From NCBI RefSeq assembly GCF_007829815.1, contig NZ_VIWT01000005.1:496001-560000 (forward strand): a DNA stretch of 64,000 bases, read 5' to 3'. Shown in pieces: positions 9,034 to 18,135 of the stretch. Below the pieces are notes generated by a model. It was not told where the DNA came from. It searched no databases and saw nothing but the letters and a program-made list of their open reading frames with translations. Source of the DNA: Kitasatospora viridis (GTDB lineage Bacteria; Actinomycetota; Actinomycetes; Streptomycetales; Streptomycetaceae). Each line of letters begins with the position of its first letter. The stretch's first letter is position 1. Both the position numbers and the translations under genes were made by a program.

Positions 9034-9201
9034 CTAGTCGCGCAGCGGCTTGACGATCGTGTGGGTGATGACCTGTCCCTTGATGGACTTGGTGCCGAGG
9101 GTCTGGGTGCCCTGCTCGCCGGGCTTGGCGGCGACCTGCGTGGCCTTGGCCTTGGCGGCGAGCTCCTCGGGAGTGAGCTCGGTGGGCTGGTCGTCGGACA
9201 T
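9034..9201 (-). CDS. Small conserved 55-residue protein
   Basis: ATG at 9201 with GAAGGAGAG upstream, ending at TAG 9034-9036. The product begins MSDDQPTELTPEELAAKAKA and ends ITHTIVKPLRD. It is hydrophilic, acidic at the N-terminus and basic at the C-terminus, without Cys or membrane segments. The good ribosome site and in-frame codon use support a real gene although it is short. It is divergent from the Clp-N-domain gene with about 210 bp between, so they may share a regulatory region. Function unknown. Confidence 0.65.
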   Translation of the reverse strand: MSDDQPTELTPEELAAKAKATQVAAKPGEQGTQTLGTKSIKGQVITHTIVKPLRD

Positions 9202-9414
9202 GGCTGCTCTCCTTCTGTCGCACCCGAGGTCGGGCGTAGTCGATCTTCCCCGGCGGGGCGCAGGGTAATCGGTCGGTTACCGGTCAGGCGTCGGCGGGTC
9301 GGTGGCCTGGAACGTTCGTCGAACTGACATCCCCGAGTGGGGTTATATCGCCATGACCCCAGGAGGGGTTAGAAAGGAGACCGGTCGAAACGACTCCCCT
9401 TGGAGGCAACAGCC

Positions 9415-10122
9415 ATGCCCAAGATCAACGTGTACCTCCCGGACGACCTCGCCGAGGCGGTCCGCGCGGCGGACATCTCGGTCTCGCCGATCTGCCAGCG
9501 GGCGCTGGAGCACGCGGTGCGCCAGGTGACCGCGGTCCGCGCGGCGGCGGCGCACGACCTGAACGGGTCGGACCTGGCGCTGGTCCGGTTCACCGCGAAG
9601 GCACGCACCGCCGTGGGGCTCGCCGTCGAACAGGCCCGCGAGGCGGGAGAGGCCACCGTGTCCACCGCCCGCCTGCTCGCGGGGCTGGTCGCGGAGGGCG
9701 ACAACCTGGCGCTCCAGGTGCTCCGAGCGCTGGAGATCGCCCCCGAGCAGCTGACCGCCCTCGCGCCCGCCGAGGAGCCCGGCCCGGTCGCCGAGGGCGC
9801 CCTGCACTTCAGCATCCCGGCCGGCCGGGCGCTGGAGCTCACCGTCGCCGAGGCCACCCAGCTCGGCCACAACTACGTCGGCACCGAGCACCTGCTGCTC
9901 GGCCTGATCGCCGACCCCGACGGCACCGCCGGCCGCCACCTGCGCGACGCGGGCGCCGACCAGCGGATCGCCCGCCGCGCCGTCGCCGCCGCCCTGGCCG
10001 GCTACGGCTACCTGCAAGCTGCCCAGCCCGCCACCAACCCCGACCGCCTCGCCGCCCTGCTCCAGCAGCAACTCCAGCCCCTGATCGCCCGCATCGAACA
10101 GCTGGAGGCGCGCCTGGCGTAG
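9415..10122 (+). CDS. Ribbon-helix-helix-like plus Clp N-terminal domain protein
   Basis: 235 residues from ATG 9415; TGGAGG lies 9-14 bases upstream, whereas an earlier TTG is inside that ribosome site. Residues 1-40 (PKINVYLPDDLAEAVRAA) resemble a ribbon-helix-helix DNA-binding segment of the antitoxin type. Residues about 65-215 hold a Clp N-domain double repeat, with LLAGLVAEGDNLALQVL and then YVGTEHLLLGLIADPDGTA, the segment ClpC uses to bind substrates or adaptors. There is no AAA+ ATPase module. The C-terminus is a short coiled coil (LQPLIARIEQLEARL). It may bind DNA and interact with Clp machinery or phosphoarginine-tagged proteins; that is inference. Confidence 0.8.
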   Translation: MPKINVYLPDDLAEAVRAADISVSPICQRALEHAVRQVTAVRAAAAHDLNGSDLALVRFTAKARTAVGLAVEQAREAGEATVSTARLLAGLVAEGDNLALQVLRALEIAPEQLTALAPAEEPGPVAEGALHFSIPAGRALELTVAEATQLGHNYVGTEHLLLGLIADPDGTAGRHLRDAGADQRIARRAVAAALAGYGYLQAAQPATNPDRLAALLQQQLQPLIARIEQLEARLA

Positions 10123-10137
10123 CCGCCCGGCGCCGGG

Positions 10138-11418
10138 TCAGATCCCGAGCAGCTGCTCCGCCACCCGGCGGCGGGCCGGGGCCAGCTCGGCGTGGATGGC
10201 GTCCCACTCGGTGGCGTCGGCGGTGACCAGGGCCGCCTGCGCGGGGCGTTCGGCGCGCATCCGGACCCGCAGGTGGGTGGGCGGGTGGCTGGTGTCGACG
10301 GCGCTCATGCCGCGCTCGCCCAGGCGGGCGCGGCGCTCGCGCTCGGTACCGGGGATGGAGTCCACGTACTCGCGCAGGCCGGTCCAGAACCGCTCCGCCG
10401 GATCCTCGCCCGCGCCGGGGCGGGTGTGCTGGTGGGCGGCCCGCTGCTGGGTGATCCGGGTGGCGACGCCGGGGCCGAGCAGGAGCTTGCCGAGCATCGT
10501 GGCGGCGTCGGCGGAGGAGCCGGCCCGGGCGGCGAGGTCGTCCGCCCGGTACTCGGCGCGCTGGCTGCTGCGCATGGTCAGCCGGTACAGCACCCCGTGC
10601 ACCCAGCGCACGGGCAGTGCGAGCCAGTTGAGCAGCGCGGAGGCCAGCGCGTCGGTGGCCGCCCGGCGGGCCCGGTAACCGAGGAAGGCCTCGCCGGAGC
10701 GCGGGGTGAGCAGCTGGTACCAGGCCTCCAGGGTCCGCAGCGCGGTCTCCAGCCAGAAGCCGCGCCGGGCGTCCCCGTTGCTGCCGTGCCCGAGTTCATG
10801 GCCGAGCAGGGCGATCCGCTCGGGGCCGGTCAGCACGGTCCACAGCGGCAGGCCGAGGGTCACCTCGACCCGGCGGCGCAGTCCGGCCCGGCGGTAGGAG
10901 GCGTTCCAGGCGCCGGTGATCCGGATCCGGTCCGGCCGGCGGGTGCCCAGCTGGTCCGCGGTGCGGTCCAGCAGCGCGTAGAGCGCGGGCGCCCGGTCCC
11001 GGTCGAGCGCCGCCGGATCCCTGCGCCAGCGGCCCAACCGGGGTCGCAGCAGCCAAGCCAGCGCGAGCCCGACCACGCCGAGTCCCTTCAGCGGTGCGGC
11101 CGGCTGGAGCAGCAGCCAGAGCGAGCCGGCCAGCACGGCCAGGGTCCACAGGTGCACCAGCCCGGCGATCAGCACCGCGGCCAGCCAGGCGGCGCCGTGC
11201 CGGCCCGACTCCTGCGACTCGCTGGCGGCCAGGCGCTGGTAGAGCGCCTCGACCCGGGCCCGGTCGCGGGCCCGGCAGCGCTCCGCGCGGCGGCCGGGCG
11301 CCGGCGCCTCGGCGCCGAGGTTCCAGTCGCAGCCGGGGCACCAGTCGGTGAACCGGGAGTCGGATTCGATGGGGGCGGCGCAGTTCGGGCACGCCCGGGA
11401 CACGGTGGTGAAGGACAC
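10138..11418 (-). CDS. M48-family membrane metalloprotease with N-terminal zinc ribbon
   Basis: 426 residues from GTG 11418. The N-terminus has a zinc ribbon (CPNCAAP then CPGCDWN). Two hydrophobic segments follow at about residues 75-125 (LAAVLIAGLVHLWTLAVLAGS and GLGVVGLALAWLL). The catalytic motif HELGHGSNGD (HExxH) is near residue 210 and the third zinc ligand is likely the Glu of EYRADDLAA. This is the HtpX/Ste24-type arrangement, in which the active site faces the cytosol next to the membrane. The C-terminal SHPPTHLRVRMRA element is also typical of M48B proteins. It probably degrades or processes membrane-associated proteins. It ends 15 bp after the convergent Clp-N gene. Confidence 0.88.
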   Translation of the reverse strand: MSFTTVSRACPNCAAPIESDSRFTDWCPGCDWNLGAEAPAPGRRAERCRARDRARVEALYQRLAASESQESGRHGAAWLAAVLIAGLVHLWTLAVLAGSLWLLLQPAAPLKGLGVVGLALAWLLRPRLGRWRRDPAALDRDRAPALYALLDRTADQLGTRRPDRIRITGAWNASYRRAGLRRRVEVTLGLPLWTVLTGPERIALLGHELGHGSNGDARRGFWLETALRTLEAWYQLLTPRSGEAFLGYRARRAATDALASALLNWLALPVRWVHGVLYRLTMRSSQRAEYRADDLAARAGSSADAATMLGKLLLGPGVATRITQQRAAHQHTRPGAGEDPAERFWTGLREYVDSIPGTERERRARLGERGMSAVDTSHPPTHLRVRMRAERPAQAALVTADATEWDAIHAELAPARRRVAEQLLGI

Positions 11419-11570
11419 GTGCGCAGATCATGCCGTAGCCCGCCGACAGCACCGGACTGGGGGTCGCCGGGTGCCGTGACGAAAAACAAGCACGCATGAT
11501 TGCTTTTTTCGTCCCGCTGACCCACCATCATCTGGACCCGCGCACCGCGTCAGAGAGGGGCCGTCGCCAC

Positions 11571-13346
11571 ATGTCCGAACCAGGCACCGTGGAGGATCCG
11601 TCGCCGTTGCGGATCGGCAACGCCTCCGGTTTCTACGGCGACCGGTTCGCCGCGTTCCGCGAGATGCTCACCGGCGGGCCGCTGGACGTGCTCACCGGCG
11701 ACTACCTGGCCGAGCTGACCATGCTGATCCTGGCCCGCGAGCGGGTGAAGGACCCGGAGCTCGGCTATGCCAAGGGGTTCCTGCGCCAGCTCGGCGACTG
11801 CCTGGGACTGGCTGCCGAGCGCGGCGTGCGGATCGTGGTGAACGCGGGCGGGCTCAACCCGGAGAAGCTGGCGCAGGCCGTCGGCGAGCTGGCGCGGCGT
11901 CAGGGTGTGGAGCTGCGGGTCGGCCACGTCACCGGTGACGACCTGCTGCCCCGGGCCGGCGAGTTCACCGATCCCGCCGGGCTGCTCGCGGCCAACGCCT
12001 ACCTCGGCGCCTTCGGCATCGCCGACTGCCTGCGGGCCGGCGCCGACCTGGTGGTGACCGGCCGGGTCACCGACGCCGCCCTGGTGGTGGGCCCGGCGAT
12101 CGCGCACTTCGGCTGGCAGCGCACCGACTTCGATCCGCTGGCCGGCGCCGTGGTGGCCGGGCACGTGCTGGAGTGCGGGGCGCAGGCCACCGGCGGCAAC
12201 TACGCCTTCTTCACCGAGCTCGCCGCGCACGGGCACGACCTGCGCCGCCCCGGCTTCCCGCTGGCCGAGCTGCACGCCGACGGCAGCAGCGTGATCACCA
12301 AGCACCCGGGCACCGGCGGCGCGGTCACGGTCGGCACCGTCACCGCCCAGCTGCTCTACGAGACCGGCGGCCCGCGCTACCTGGGCCCGGACGTCACCGC
12401 GCGGCTGGACACGGTGCGCCTGGAGCAGCAGGGGCCGGACCGGGTGCGGATCAGCGGGGTGCGCGGCGAGGCCCCGCCGCGCAGCCTCAAGGTCGGCCTC
12501 AACCGGCTCGGCGGCTGGCGCAACGAGGTCACCTTCGTGCTCACGGGGCTGGACGTGGACGCCAAGGCCGGGCTGCTGCGCGAGCAGTTGGAGCCGGTGC
12601 TCAAGGAGGACGGGCCGGCCGAGGTGCGCTGGACCCTGGCCCGCACCGACCAGCCGGACGCTGCGACCGAGCAGCAGGCCAGCGCGCTGCTCCAGCTGAC
12701 GGTGCGTGACGCGGACCAGGCGAAGGTCGGACGGGCCGTCAGCAACGCGGCCGTCGAGCTGGCCCTGGCCGGCTACCCGGGGTTCCACGTCACCGCGCCC
12801 CCCGGCCCGGGCACCCCCTACGGCGTCTTCACCAGCGCCTTCCTGCCGCAGCCGGAGGTGGAGCACTGGGCCGTGCACCCGGACGGCACCCGGCACGCGA
12901 TCGACCCGGCGCCCGTCACCTCCGCCGACGTCCCGGACGTCCCGGGTGTCCCGGAGGTCCCAGGCGTCCCGGACGTCGAAGCGGCCGACTTCCCGAGCCA
13001 GAACGACGCGGGCCCCACCCGCCGCGCCCCGCTCGGCCTGGTCGCCGGCGCCCGCAGCGGCGACAAGGGCGGCGACGCCAACCTCGGCGTCTGGGTCCGC
13101 ACCGACCAGGCGTACCACTGGCTCGCCGCCACCCTGACGGTCGAGCGGCTGAAGGGCCTGCTCCCGGAGACCGCCGAACTCACCGTCACCCGCCACCTGC
13201 TGCCCAACCTGCGGGCCGTCAACTTCACCGTCGAGGGCCTGCTCGGCGAGGGCGTCGCCGCCCAGGCCCGGTTCGACCCGCAGGCCAAGGCGCTGGGGGA
13301 GTGGCTGCGCTCCCGCCACCTCGACATCCCGGAGGCCCTGCTGTGA
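11571..13346 (+). CDS. AtuA-like acyclic terpene utilisation/DUF1446 protein
   Basis: 591 residues from ATG 11571 (GAGAGGGG upstream). The N-terminal DUF1446 domain is recognised from IGNASGFYGDRFAAF, RIVVNAGGLNPEKLA and DLVVTGRVTDAALVVGPAI. A C-terminal domain of about 110 residues begins at PLGLVAGARSGDKGGDANLGVWVR. A Pro/Val repeat linker (VPDVPGVPEVPGVP) joins them near residues 457-470. The AtuA family is required for growth on acyclic terpenes in Pseudomonas, but its chemistry is not settled. Its stop overlaps the GTG of the carboxyltransferase gene, which couples them translationally and suggests a role with a carboxylated acyl-CoA. Confidence 0.85.
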   Translation: MSEPGTVEDPSPLRIGNASGFYGDRFAAFREMLTGGPLDVLTGDYLAELTMLILARERVKDPELGYAKGFLRQLGDCLGLAAERGVRIVVNAGGLNPEKLAQAVGELARRQGVELRVGHVTGDDLLPRAGEFTDPAGLLAANAYLGAFGIADCLRAGADLVVTGRVTDAALVVGPAIAHFGWQRTDFDPLAGAVVAGHVLECGAQATGGNYAFFTELAAHGHDLRRPGFPLAELHADGSSVITKHPGTGGAVTVGTVTAQLLYETGGPRYLGPDVTARLDTVRLEQQGPDRVRISGVRGEAPPRSLKVGLNRLGGWRNEVTFVLTGLDVDAKAGLLREQLEPVLKEDGPAEVRWTLARTDQPDAATEQQASALLQLTVRDADQAKVGRAVSNAAVELALAGYPGFHVTAPPGPGTPYGVFTSAFLPQPEVEHWAVHPDGTRHAIDPAPVTSADVPDVPGVPEVPGVPDVEAADFPSQNDAGPTRRAPLGLVAGARSGDKGGDANLGVWVRTDQAYHWLAATLTVERLKGLLPETAELTVTRHLLPNLRAVNFTVEGLLGEGVAAQARFDPQAKALGEWLRSRHLDIPEALL

Positions 13347-14941
13347 CCGTGCTGCCCACCCGCCTGGACCCGGGCGCCGCGGAGTACCGCGAGCACCGGG
13401 CGGCGATGCTCGACAAGCTCGCCTCGCTGGACGCCGACCACGCCAAGGCGCTGGCCGGCGGCGGCCCCAAGTACCTGGACCGCCACCGCTCCCGCGGCAA
13501 GCTGCTGGCCCGCGAGCGGATCGAGCTGCTGCTCGACGAGGACTCGCCGTTCCTGGAGCTCTCCCCGCTGGCCGCTTGGGGCAGTGAGTACCCGGTCGGC
13601 GCCGGCATGGTCACCGGCATCGGCACGATCGCCGGCACCGAGTGCGTGATCACCGCCAACGACCCGACGGTGCGCGGCGGCGCCAGCAACCCGTGGACGC
13701 TGCGCAAGGCGCTGCGGGCCAACGAGATCGCCCTGCGAAACCGGCTGCCGCTGGTCAACCTGGTCGAGTCCGGCGGCGCCGACCTGCCCAGCCAGAAGGA
13801 GATCTTCATCCCGGGCGGCGCGCTCTTCCGCGACCTCACCCGGCTCTCCGCCGCCGGCATCCCGACGGTGGCCGTGGTCTTCGGCAACTCCACCGCCGGC
13901 GGCGCCTACGTGCCCGGCATGTCGGACCACACCGTGCTGGTCAAGGAGCGGGCCAAGGTCTTCCTCGGCGGTCCGCCGCTGGTGAAGATGGCCACCGGCG
14001 AGGAGAGCGACGACGAGTCGCTGGGCGGCGCCGAGATGCACGCCCGCACCTCGGGCCTGGCCGACCACTTCGCGCTGGACGAGACCGACGCGATCCGCCA
14101 GGCCCGCCGGATCGTGCACCGCCTGCACTGGCGCAAGACCGGCCCGGGCCCTGACCCGACGGCCGCCCCGCCCCGGTACGACGAGGAGGAGCTGCTCGGC
14201 ATCGTCCCCGGCGACCTGAAGGTGCCGTTCGACCCGCGCGAGGTGATCGCCCGGATCGTCGACGACTCCGACTTCGACGAGTTCAAGCCGCTCTACGGCG
14301 CCAGCCTGGCCACCGGCTGGGCCACCCTGTTCGGCTACCCGGTCGGCGTCCTGGCCAACGCCCAGGGCGTGCTGTTCAGCCAGGAGTCGCAGAAGGCCGC
14401 CCAGTTCATCCAGCTGGCCAACCAGCGCGACATCCCGCTGGTCTTCCTGCACAACACCACCGGCTACATGGTCGGCAAGGAGTACGAGCAGGGCGGCATC
14501 ATCAAGCACGGCGCGATGATGATCAACGCGGTCTCCAACAGCACCGTGCCGCACCTGTCGGTCCTGATGGGCGCCTCCTACGGGGCCGGGCACTACGGGA
14601 TGTGCGGGCGGGCCTACGACCCGCGCTTCCTGTTCGCCTGGCCGAGCGCCAAGTCGGCGGTGATGGGCCCGCAGCAGCTGGCCGGGGTGCTGTCGATCGT
14701 GGCCCGGCAGTCCGCCGCCGCCAAGGGACAGCCCTACGACGAGGCCGCCGACGCGGCGATCCGGGCCGCCGTGGAGCAGCAGATCGAAGCCGAGTCGCTG
14801 CCCGCCTTCCTCTCCGGCCGGCTCTACGACGACGGGGTGATCGACCCGCGCGACACCCGCACCGTGCTGGGAATGTGCCTGTCCGCCGTCCACAGCGCAC
14901 CCGTCCAAGGGGCGCGTGGCTACGGCGTCTTCCGGATGTGA
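13343..14941 (+). CDS. Acyl-CoA carboxylase, carboxyltransferase (beta) subunit
   Basis: 532 residues; GTG 13343 overlaps the upstream stop as GTGA. It has the MccB-type carboxyltransferase order: SRGKLLARERIELLLDEDSPFLEL, NDPTVRGGASNPWTLRK, LVNLVESGGADLPSQ (all quoted in part), GNSTAGGAYVPGMSDH, then FGYPVGVLANAQGVLFSQESQK and FLHNTTGYMVGKEYEQGGIIKHGA. These motifs fit methylcrotonyl- or geranyl-CoA carboxylases better than propionyl-CoA carboxylases. Together with the next gene it forms an alpha-beta biotin carboxylase complex that carboxylates a branched 3-methylenoyl-CoA; the exact substrate is inferred from the AtuA-like and acyl-CoA dehydrogenase neighbours. Confidence 0.9.
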   Translation: MTVLPTRLDPGAAEYREHRAAMLDKLASLDADHAKALAGGGPKYLDRHRSRGKLLARERIELLLDEDSPFLELSPLAAWGSEYPVGAGMVTGIGTIAGTECVITANDPTVRGGASNPWTLRKALRANEIALRNRLPLVNLVESGGADLPSQKEIFIPGGALFRDLTRLSAAGIPTVAVVFGNSTAGGAYVPGMSDHTVLVKERAKVFLGGPPLVKMATGEESDDESLGGAEMHARTSGLADHFALDETDAIRQARRIVHRLHWRKTGPGPDPTAAPPRYDEEELLGIVPGDLKVPFDPREVIARIVDDSDFDEFKPLYGASLATGWATLFGYPVGVLANAQGVLFSQESQKAAQFIQLANQRDIPLVFLHNTTGYMVGKEYEQGGIIKHGAMMINAVSNSTVPHLSVLMGASYGAGHYGMCGRAYDPRFLFAWPSAKSAVMGPQQLAGVLSIVARQSAAAKGQPYDEAADAAIRAAVEQQIEAESLPAFLSGRLYDDGVIDPRDTRTVLGMCLSAVHSAPVQGARGYGVFRM

Positions 14942-14953
14942 GGAACCGTCACC

Positions 14954-16894
14954 ATGATCACTAGCCTGCTGGTCGCCAACCGCGGCGAGATCGCCCGGCG
15001 GATCTTCCGCACCTGCCGCGACCTCGGCATCGCCACCGTCGCCGTGCACTCCGACCCGGACGCCGACGCCCCGCACGTGCGGGAGGCGGACGCCGCCGTG
15101 CGGCTGCCCGGCGCCGCGCCCGCCGACACCTACCTGCGCGCCGAGCTGCTGGTCGCCGCCGCGCTGGCCGCCGGGGCCGACGCCGTCCATCCCGGCTACG
15201 GATTCCTCTCCGAAGACCCGGAGTTCGCCCGCGCCGTGCTGGCCGCCGGGCTGACCTGGGTCGGTCCGAGCCCCGGGGCGATCGCCTCGATGGGCTCCAA
15301 GACCGCGGCCAAGCGCCTGATGGCCGAGGCCGGCGTGCCGGTGCTGGCCCCGGTCGACCCGGCCGCCGCGACGGCGGCCGACCTGCCGCTGCTGGTCAAG
15401 GCGGCGGCCGGCGGCGGCGGGCGCGGCATGCGGATCGTCCGCCAACTCGACCAGCTGCAAGCCGAACTGACGGCAGGTCGGCAGGAGGCCGAGGCCGCCT
15501 TCGGCGACGGCGAGGTCTTCCTGGAGCCCTACCTGCCGACCGGCCGCCACATCGAGGTGCAGCTGCTCGCCGACGCGCACGGCACCGTCTGGGCGCTCGG
15601 CGAACGCGACTGCTCGCTCCAGCGCCGCCACCAGAAGGTGATCGAGGAGACCCCGGCCCCGGGCCTGGACGCCGCGCTGCGCGCCGAGCTGGCCGGGGCC
15701 GCCACCGCGGCCGCCCGCGCCATCGGCTACACCGGCGCCGGCACCGCCGAGTTCCTGCTCGCCCCCGACGGCCGGTTCTTCTTCCTGGAGATGAACACCC
15801 GCCTCCAGGTCGAGCACCCGGTCACCGAACTGGTCTTCGGCGTCGACCTGGTGGCCCTGCAACTCGCCGTCGCCGAGGGCGAAGCGCTGCCCGCCGAGCC
15901 GCCCGCCCCGCGCGGCCACGCGATCGAGGCCCGGCTCTACGCCGAGGACCCGGCCGCCGACTGGCAGCCGCAGAGCGGCACCCTGCACCGCTTCGAGCTG
16001 CCGGTGGCCGAGGGGCTGCGGGTGGACTCCGGGGTGACCGACGGCTCGGTCGTCACGGTGCACTACGACCCGATGCTCGCCAAGGTGATCGCCTGGGCCC
16101 CGACCCGGGCGGCCGCCGCCCGCAAGCTGTCCGGCGCGCTCGCCCGGGCCCGGATCCACGGCCTCACCACCAACCGCGAGCTGCTGGTCCGCGCCCTGCG
16201 CCACCCGGCGTTCCTGGCCGGCCGGGTGGACACCGCCTTCCTGACCGAGCACGCCGCCGAACTGCTGCACCCGGTGCCCGACAAGAACGGCCTCCCGCTG
16301 GCCGCCCTCGCCGCCGCCCTGGCGGACGCGGCCGGCCGCCGCACCGCCTTCCCGTCCGGCTGGCGCAACCTGCCCTCCCAGCACCAGCAGAAGCGCTACC
16401 GCACGTCCGACGGCGAGGAGCTGACGGTCCGTTACCGTCACACTCGGGACGGCCTGCGAACCGCGGAGCACCCGGGCGTCGAGCTGCTCTCGGCCACCCC
16501 GGACCGGGTGGTGCTGGAGTGCGACGGGGTCCGGCGCACGGTCGAGGTCGCCGTCCACGGCGCCGAGGCCTACTGTGACACTGCGTCAGGATCCTTCGTC
16601 CTGACGGCCGTTCCGCGCTTCCCCGAGCCCGTGGTCCGGCAGCTGCCGGGCGCCCTGCTGGCTCCGATGCCCGGCACCGTGGTCCGCCTCGGCGCCGCCG
16701 TGGGCGACCGGGTCACCGCCGGGCAGCCGCTGCTCTGGCTGGAGGCGATGAAGATGGAGCACCAGGTCGCCGCCCCGGCCGACGGCCTGCTCACCGAACT
16801 GCGCGCCACCACCGGACAGCAGGTCGAACTCGGCGCCGTACTCGCCGTGCTGCGCCCGGACACCGACACCCCGACAGAGGAGCACCCCGCATGA
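14954..16894 (+). CDS. Acyl-CoA carboxylase, biotin carboxylase + BCCP (alpha) subunit
   Basis: 646 residues from ATG 14954. Biotin carboxylase domain at 1-445: LLVANRGEIARRIFRTCRDLG, HPGYGFLSEDPEFA, the ATP-grasp glycine loop VKAAAGGGGRGMRIV, and FFLEMNTRLQVEHPVTE. A linker follows, and the biotinyl domain occupies about 575-640 with LEAMKMEHQ; Lys600 is the biotinylation site. This is the usual architecture of MccA/AtuF-type subunits. It starts 12 bp after the beta subunit gene and overlaps the next gene by 4 bp, so the four genes from 11571 to 18057 behave as one operon. Confidence 0.93.
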   Translation: MITSLLVANRGEIARRIFRTCRDLGIATVAVHSDPDADAPHVREADAAVRLPGAAPADTYLRAELLVAAALAAGADAVHPGYGFLSEDPEFARAVLAAGLTWVGPSPGAIASMGSKTAAKRLMAEAGVPVLAPVDPAAATAADLPLLVKAAAGGGGRGMRIVRQLDQLQAELTAGRQEAEAAFGDGEVFLEPYLPTGRHIEVQLLADAHGTVWALGERDCSLQRRHQKVIEETPAPGLDAALRAELAGAATAAARAIGYTGAGTAEFLLAPDGRFFFLEMNTRLQVEHPVTELVFGVDLVALQLAVAEGEALPAEPPAPRGHAIEARLYAEDPAADWQPQSGTLHRFELPVAEGLRVDSGVTDGSVVTVHYDPMLAKVIAWAPTRAAAARKLSGALARARIHGLTTNRELLVRALRHPAFLAGRVDTAFLTEHAAELLHPVPDKNGLPLAALAAALADAAGRRTAFPSGWRNLPSQHQQKRYRTSDGEELTVRYRHTRDGLRTAEHPGVELLSATPDRVVLECDGVRRTVEVAVHGAEAYCDTASGSFVLTAVPRFPEPVVRQLPGALLAPMPGTVVRLGAAVGDRVTAGQPLLWLEAMKMEHQVAAPADGLLTELRATTGQQVELGAVLAVLRPDTDTPTEEHPA

Positions 16895-18057
16895 CCGAGA
16901 GCCCGCTGATCGAGACACCCGAGCGGATCGCGCTGCGCCAGGCGGTCGGCGACCTGGGCCGGCGCTTCGGCTCCGGCTACTTCCTGACCAAGGCCCGGGC
17001 CGGCGAGCACACCGACGAACTCTGGTCGGAGGCCGGCAAGCTGGGCTTCCTCGGCGTCAACCTGCCCGAGGAGTACGGCGGCGGTGGCGCCGGCGTCTAC
17101 GAACTCTCCATCGTGCTGGAGGAGTTGGGCACTGTCGGCTGCCCGCTGCTGATGCTGGTGGTCTCCCCGGCGATCTGCGGCACCATCATCTCCCGGTTCG
17201 GCACCGAGGCGCAGAAGCGCCACTGGCTGCCCAGCCTGGCCGACGGCAGCCGCCGGATGGCCTTCGCCATCACCGAGCCGGACGCCGGCTCCAACTCGCA
17301 CAAGCTCTCCACCATCGCCAAGCGCGATGGCGAAGACTGGATCCTCAACGGCCGCAAGGTCTTCATCTCCGGCATCGACGGCGCCGACGCCGTGCTGGTG
17401 GTCGGCCGCACGGCGGATGCCCGCACCGGCAAGCTCAAGCCCGCCCTGTTCATCGTGCCGCGCGACGCGCCCGGCTTCGAGTACCGCCCGATCCCGATGG
17501 AACTGGTCTCCCCGGAGCGGCAGTTCCAGGTCTTCCTGGACGACGTCCGGCTGCCCGCCGAGGCGCTGGTCGGCGAGGAGAACGCCGGTCTGCAGCAGCT
17601 CTTCGCCGGCCTCAACCCCGAGCGGATCATGACCGCCGCGTTCTCCCTCGGGGTGGCCCGCCAGGCGCTCAACACCGCCGTGGAGTACGCGAAGACCCGC
17701 ACCGTCTGGGACACCCCGATCGGCGCCCACCAGGGCCTGGCCCACCCGCTCGCCCAGTGCCACATCGAGGTGGAGCTGGCCCGGCTGATGATGCGCAAGG
17801 CCGCCCACCTCTACGACGCGGGCGACGACCTGGCCGCCGGCGAGGCCGCCAACATGGCCAAGTACGCCTCCGGCGAGGCCGCCAGCCGCTCCGTGGACCA
17901 GGCCGTGCAGACCCTCGGCGGCAACGGCCTGACCCAGGAGTACGGCCTGGCCGCGCTGCTCAGCGCCACCCGGGTCGGCCGGGTCGCCCCGGTCAGCCGG
18001 GAGATGATCCTCAACTTCGTCGCCCAGCACAGCCTCGGCCTGCCCCGCTCCTACTGA
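16891..18057 (+). CDS. Acyl-CoA dehydrogenase
   Basis: 388 residues, the standard length. The ATG overlaps the upstream stop (ATGA), giving tight coupling to the carboxylase. Family signatures: LPEEYGGGGAGVYELSIVLEE, MAFAITEPDAGSNSHKLST (FAD-binding) and RSVDQAVQTLGGNGLTQEYG near the C-terminus. It forms an alpha,beta-double bond in an acyl-CoA using FAD. By position it would supply the enoyl-CoA substrate of the carboxylase, as isovaleryl- or citronellyl-CoA dehydrogenase does in the Leu or terpene pathways; the real substrate cannot be read off. No electron-transfer flavoprotein is nearby. Confidence 0.9.
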   Translation: MTESPLIETPERIALRQAVGDLGRRFGSGYFLTKARAGEHTDELWSEAGKLGFLGVNLPEEYGGGGAGVYELSIVLEELGTVGCPLLMLVVSPAICGTIISRFGTEAQKRHWLPSLADGSRRMAFAITEPDAGSNSHKLSTIAKRDGEDWILNGRKVFISGIDGADAVLVVGRTADARTGKLKPALFIVPRDAPGFEYRPIPMELVSPERQFQVFLDDVRLPAEALVGEENAGLQQLFAGLNPERIMTAAFSLGVARQALNTAVEYAKTRTVWDTPIGAHQGLAHPLAQCHIEVELARLMMRKAAHLYDAGDDLAAGEAANMAKYASGEAASRSVDQAVQTLGGNGLTQEYGLAALLSATRVGRVAPVSREMILNFVAQHSLGLPRSY

Positions 18058-18135
18058 GTCCCGACATGGGGGTGTGTGCGGGTAGGTGGCGGGGGTAGCA
18101 CACTCGGCAACCGTACTGATCAGCCAGGAGGCACC

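Noticed and set aside
12818..16558. 1246-codon minus-strand frame over the carboxylase genes
   Set aside because: Antisense shadow with Arg/Gly/Ala-rich composition; the plus strand encodes well-defined carboxylase subunits.
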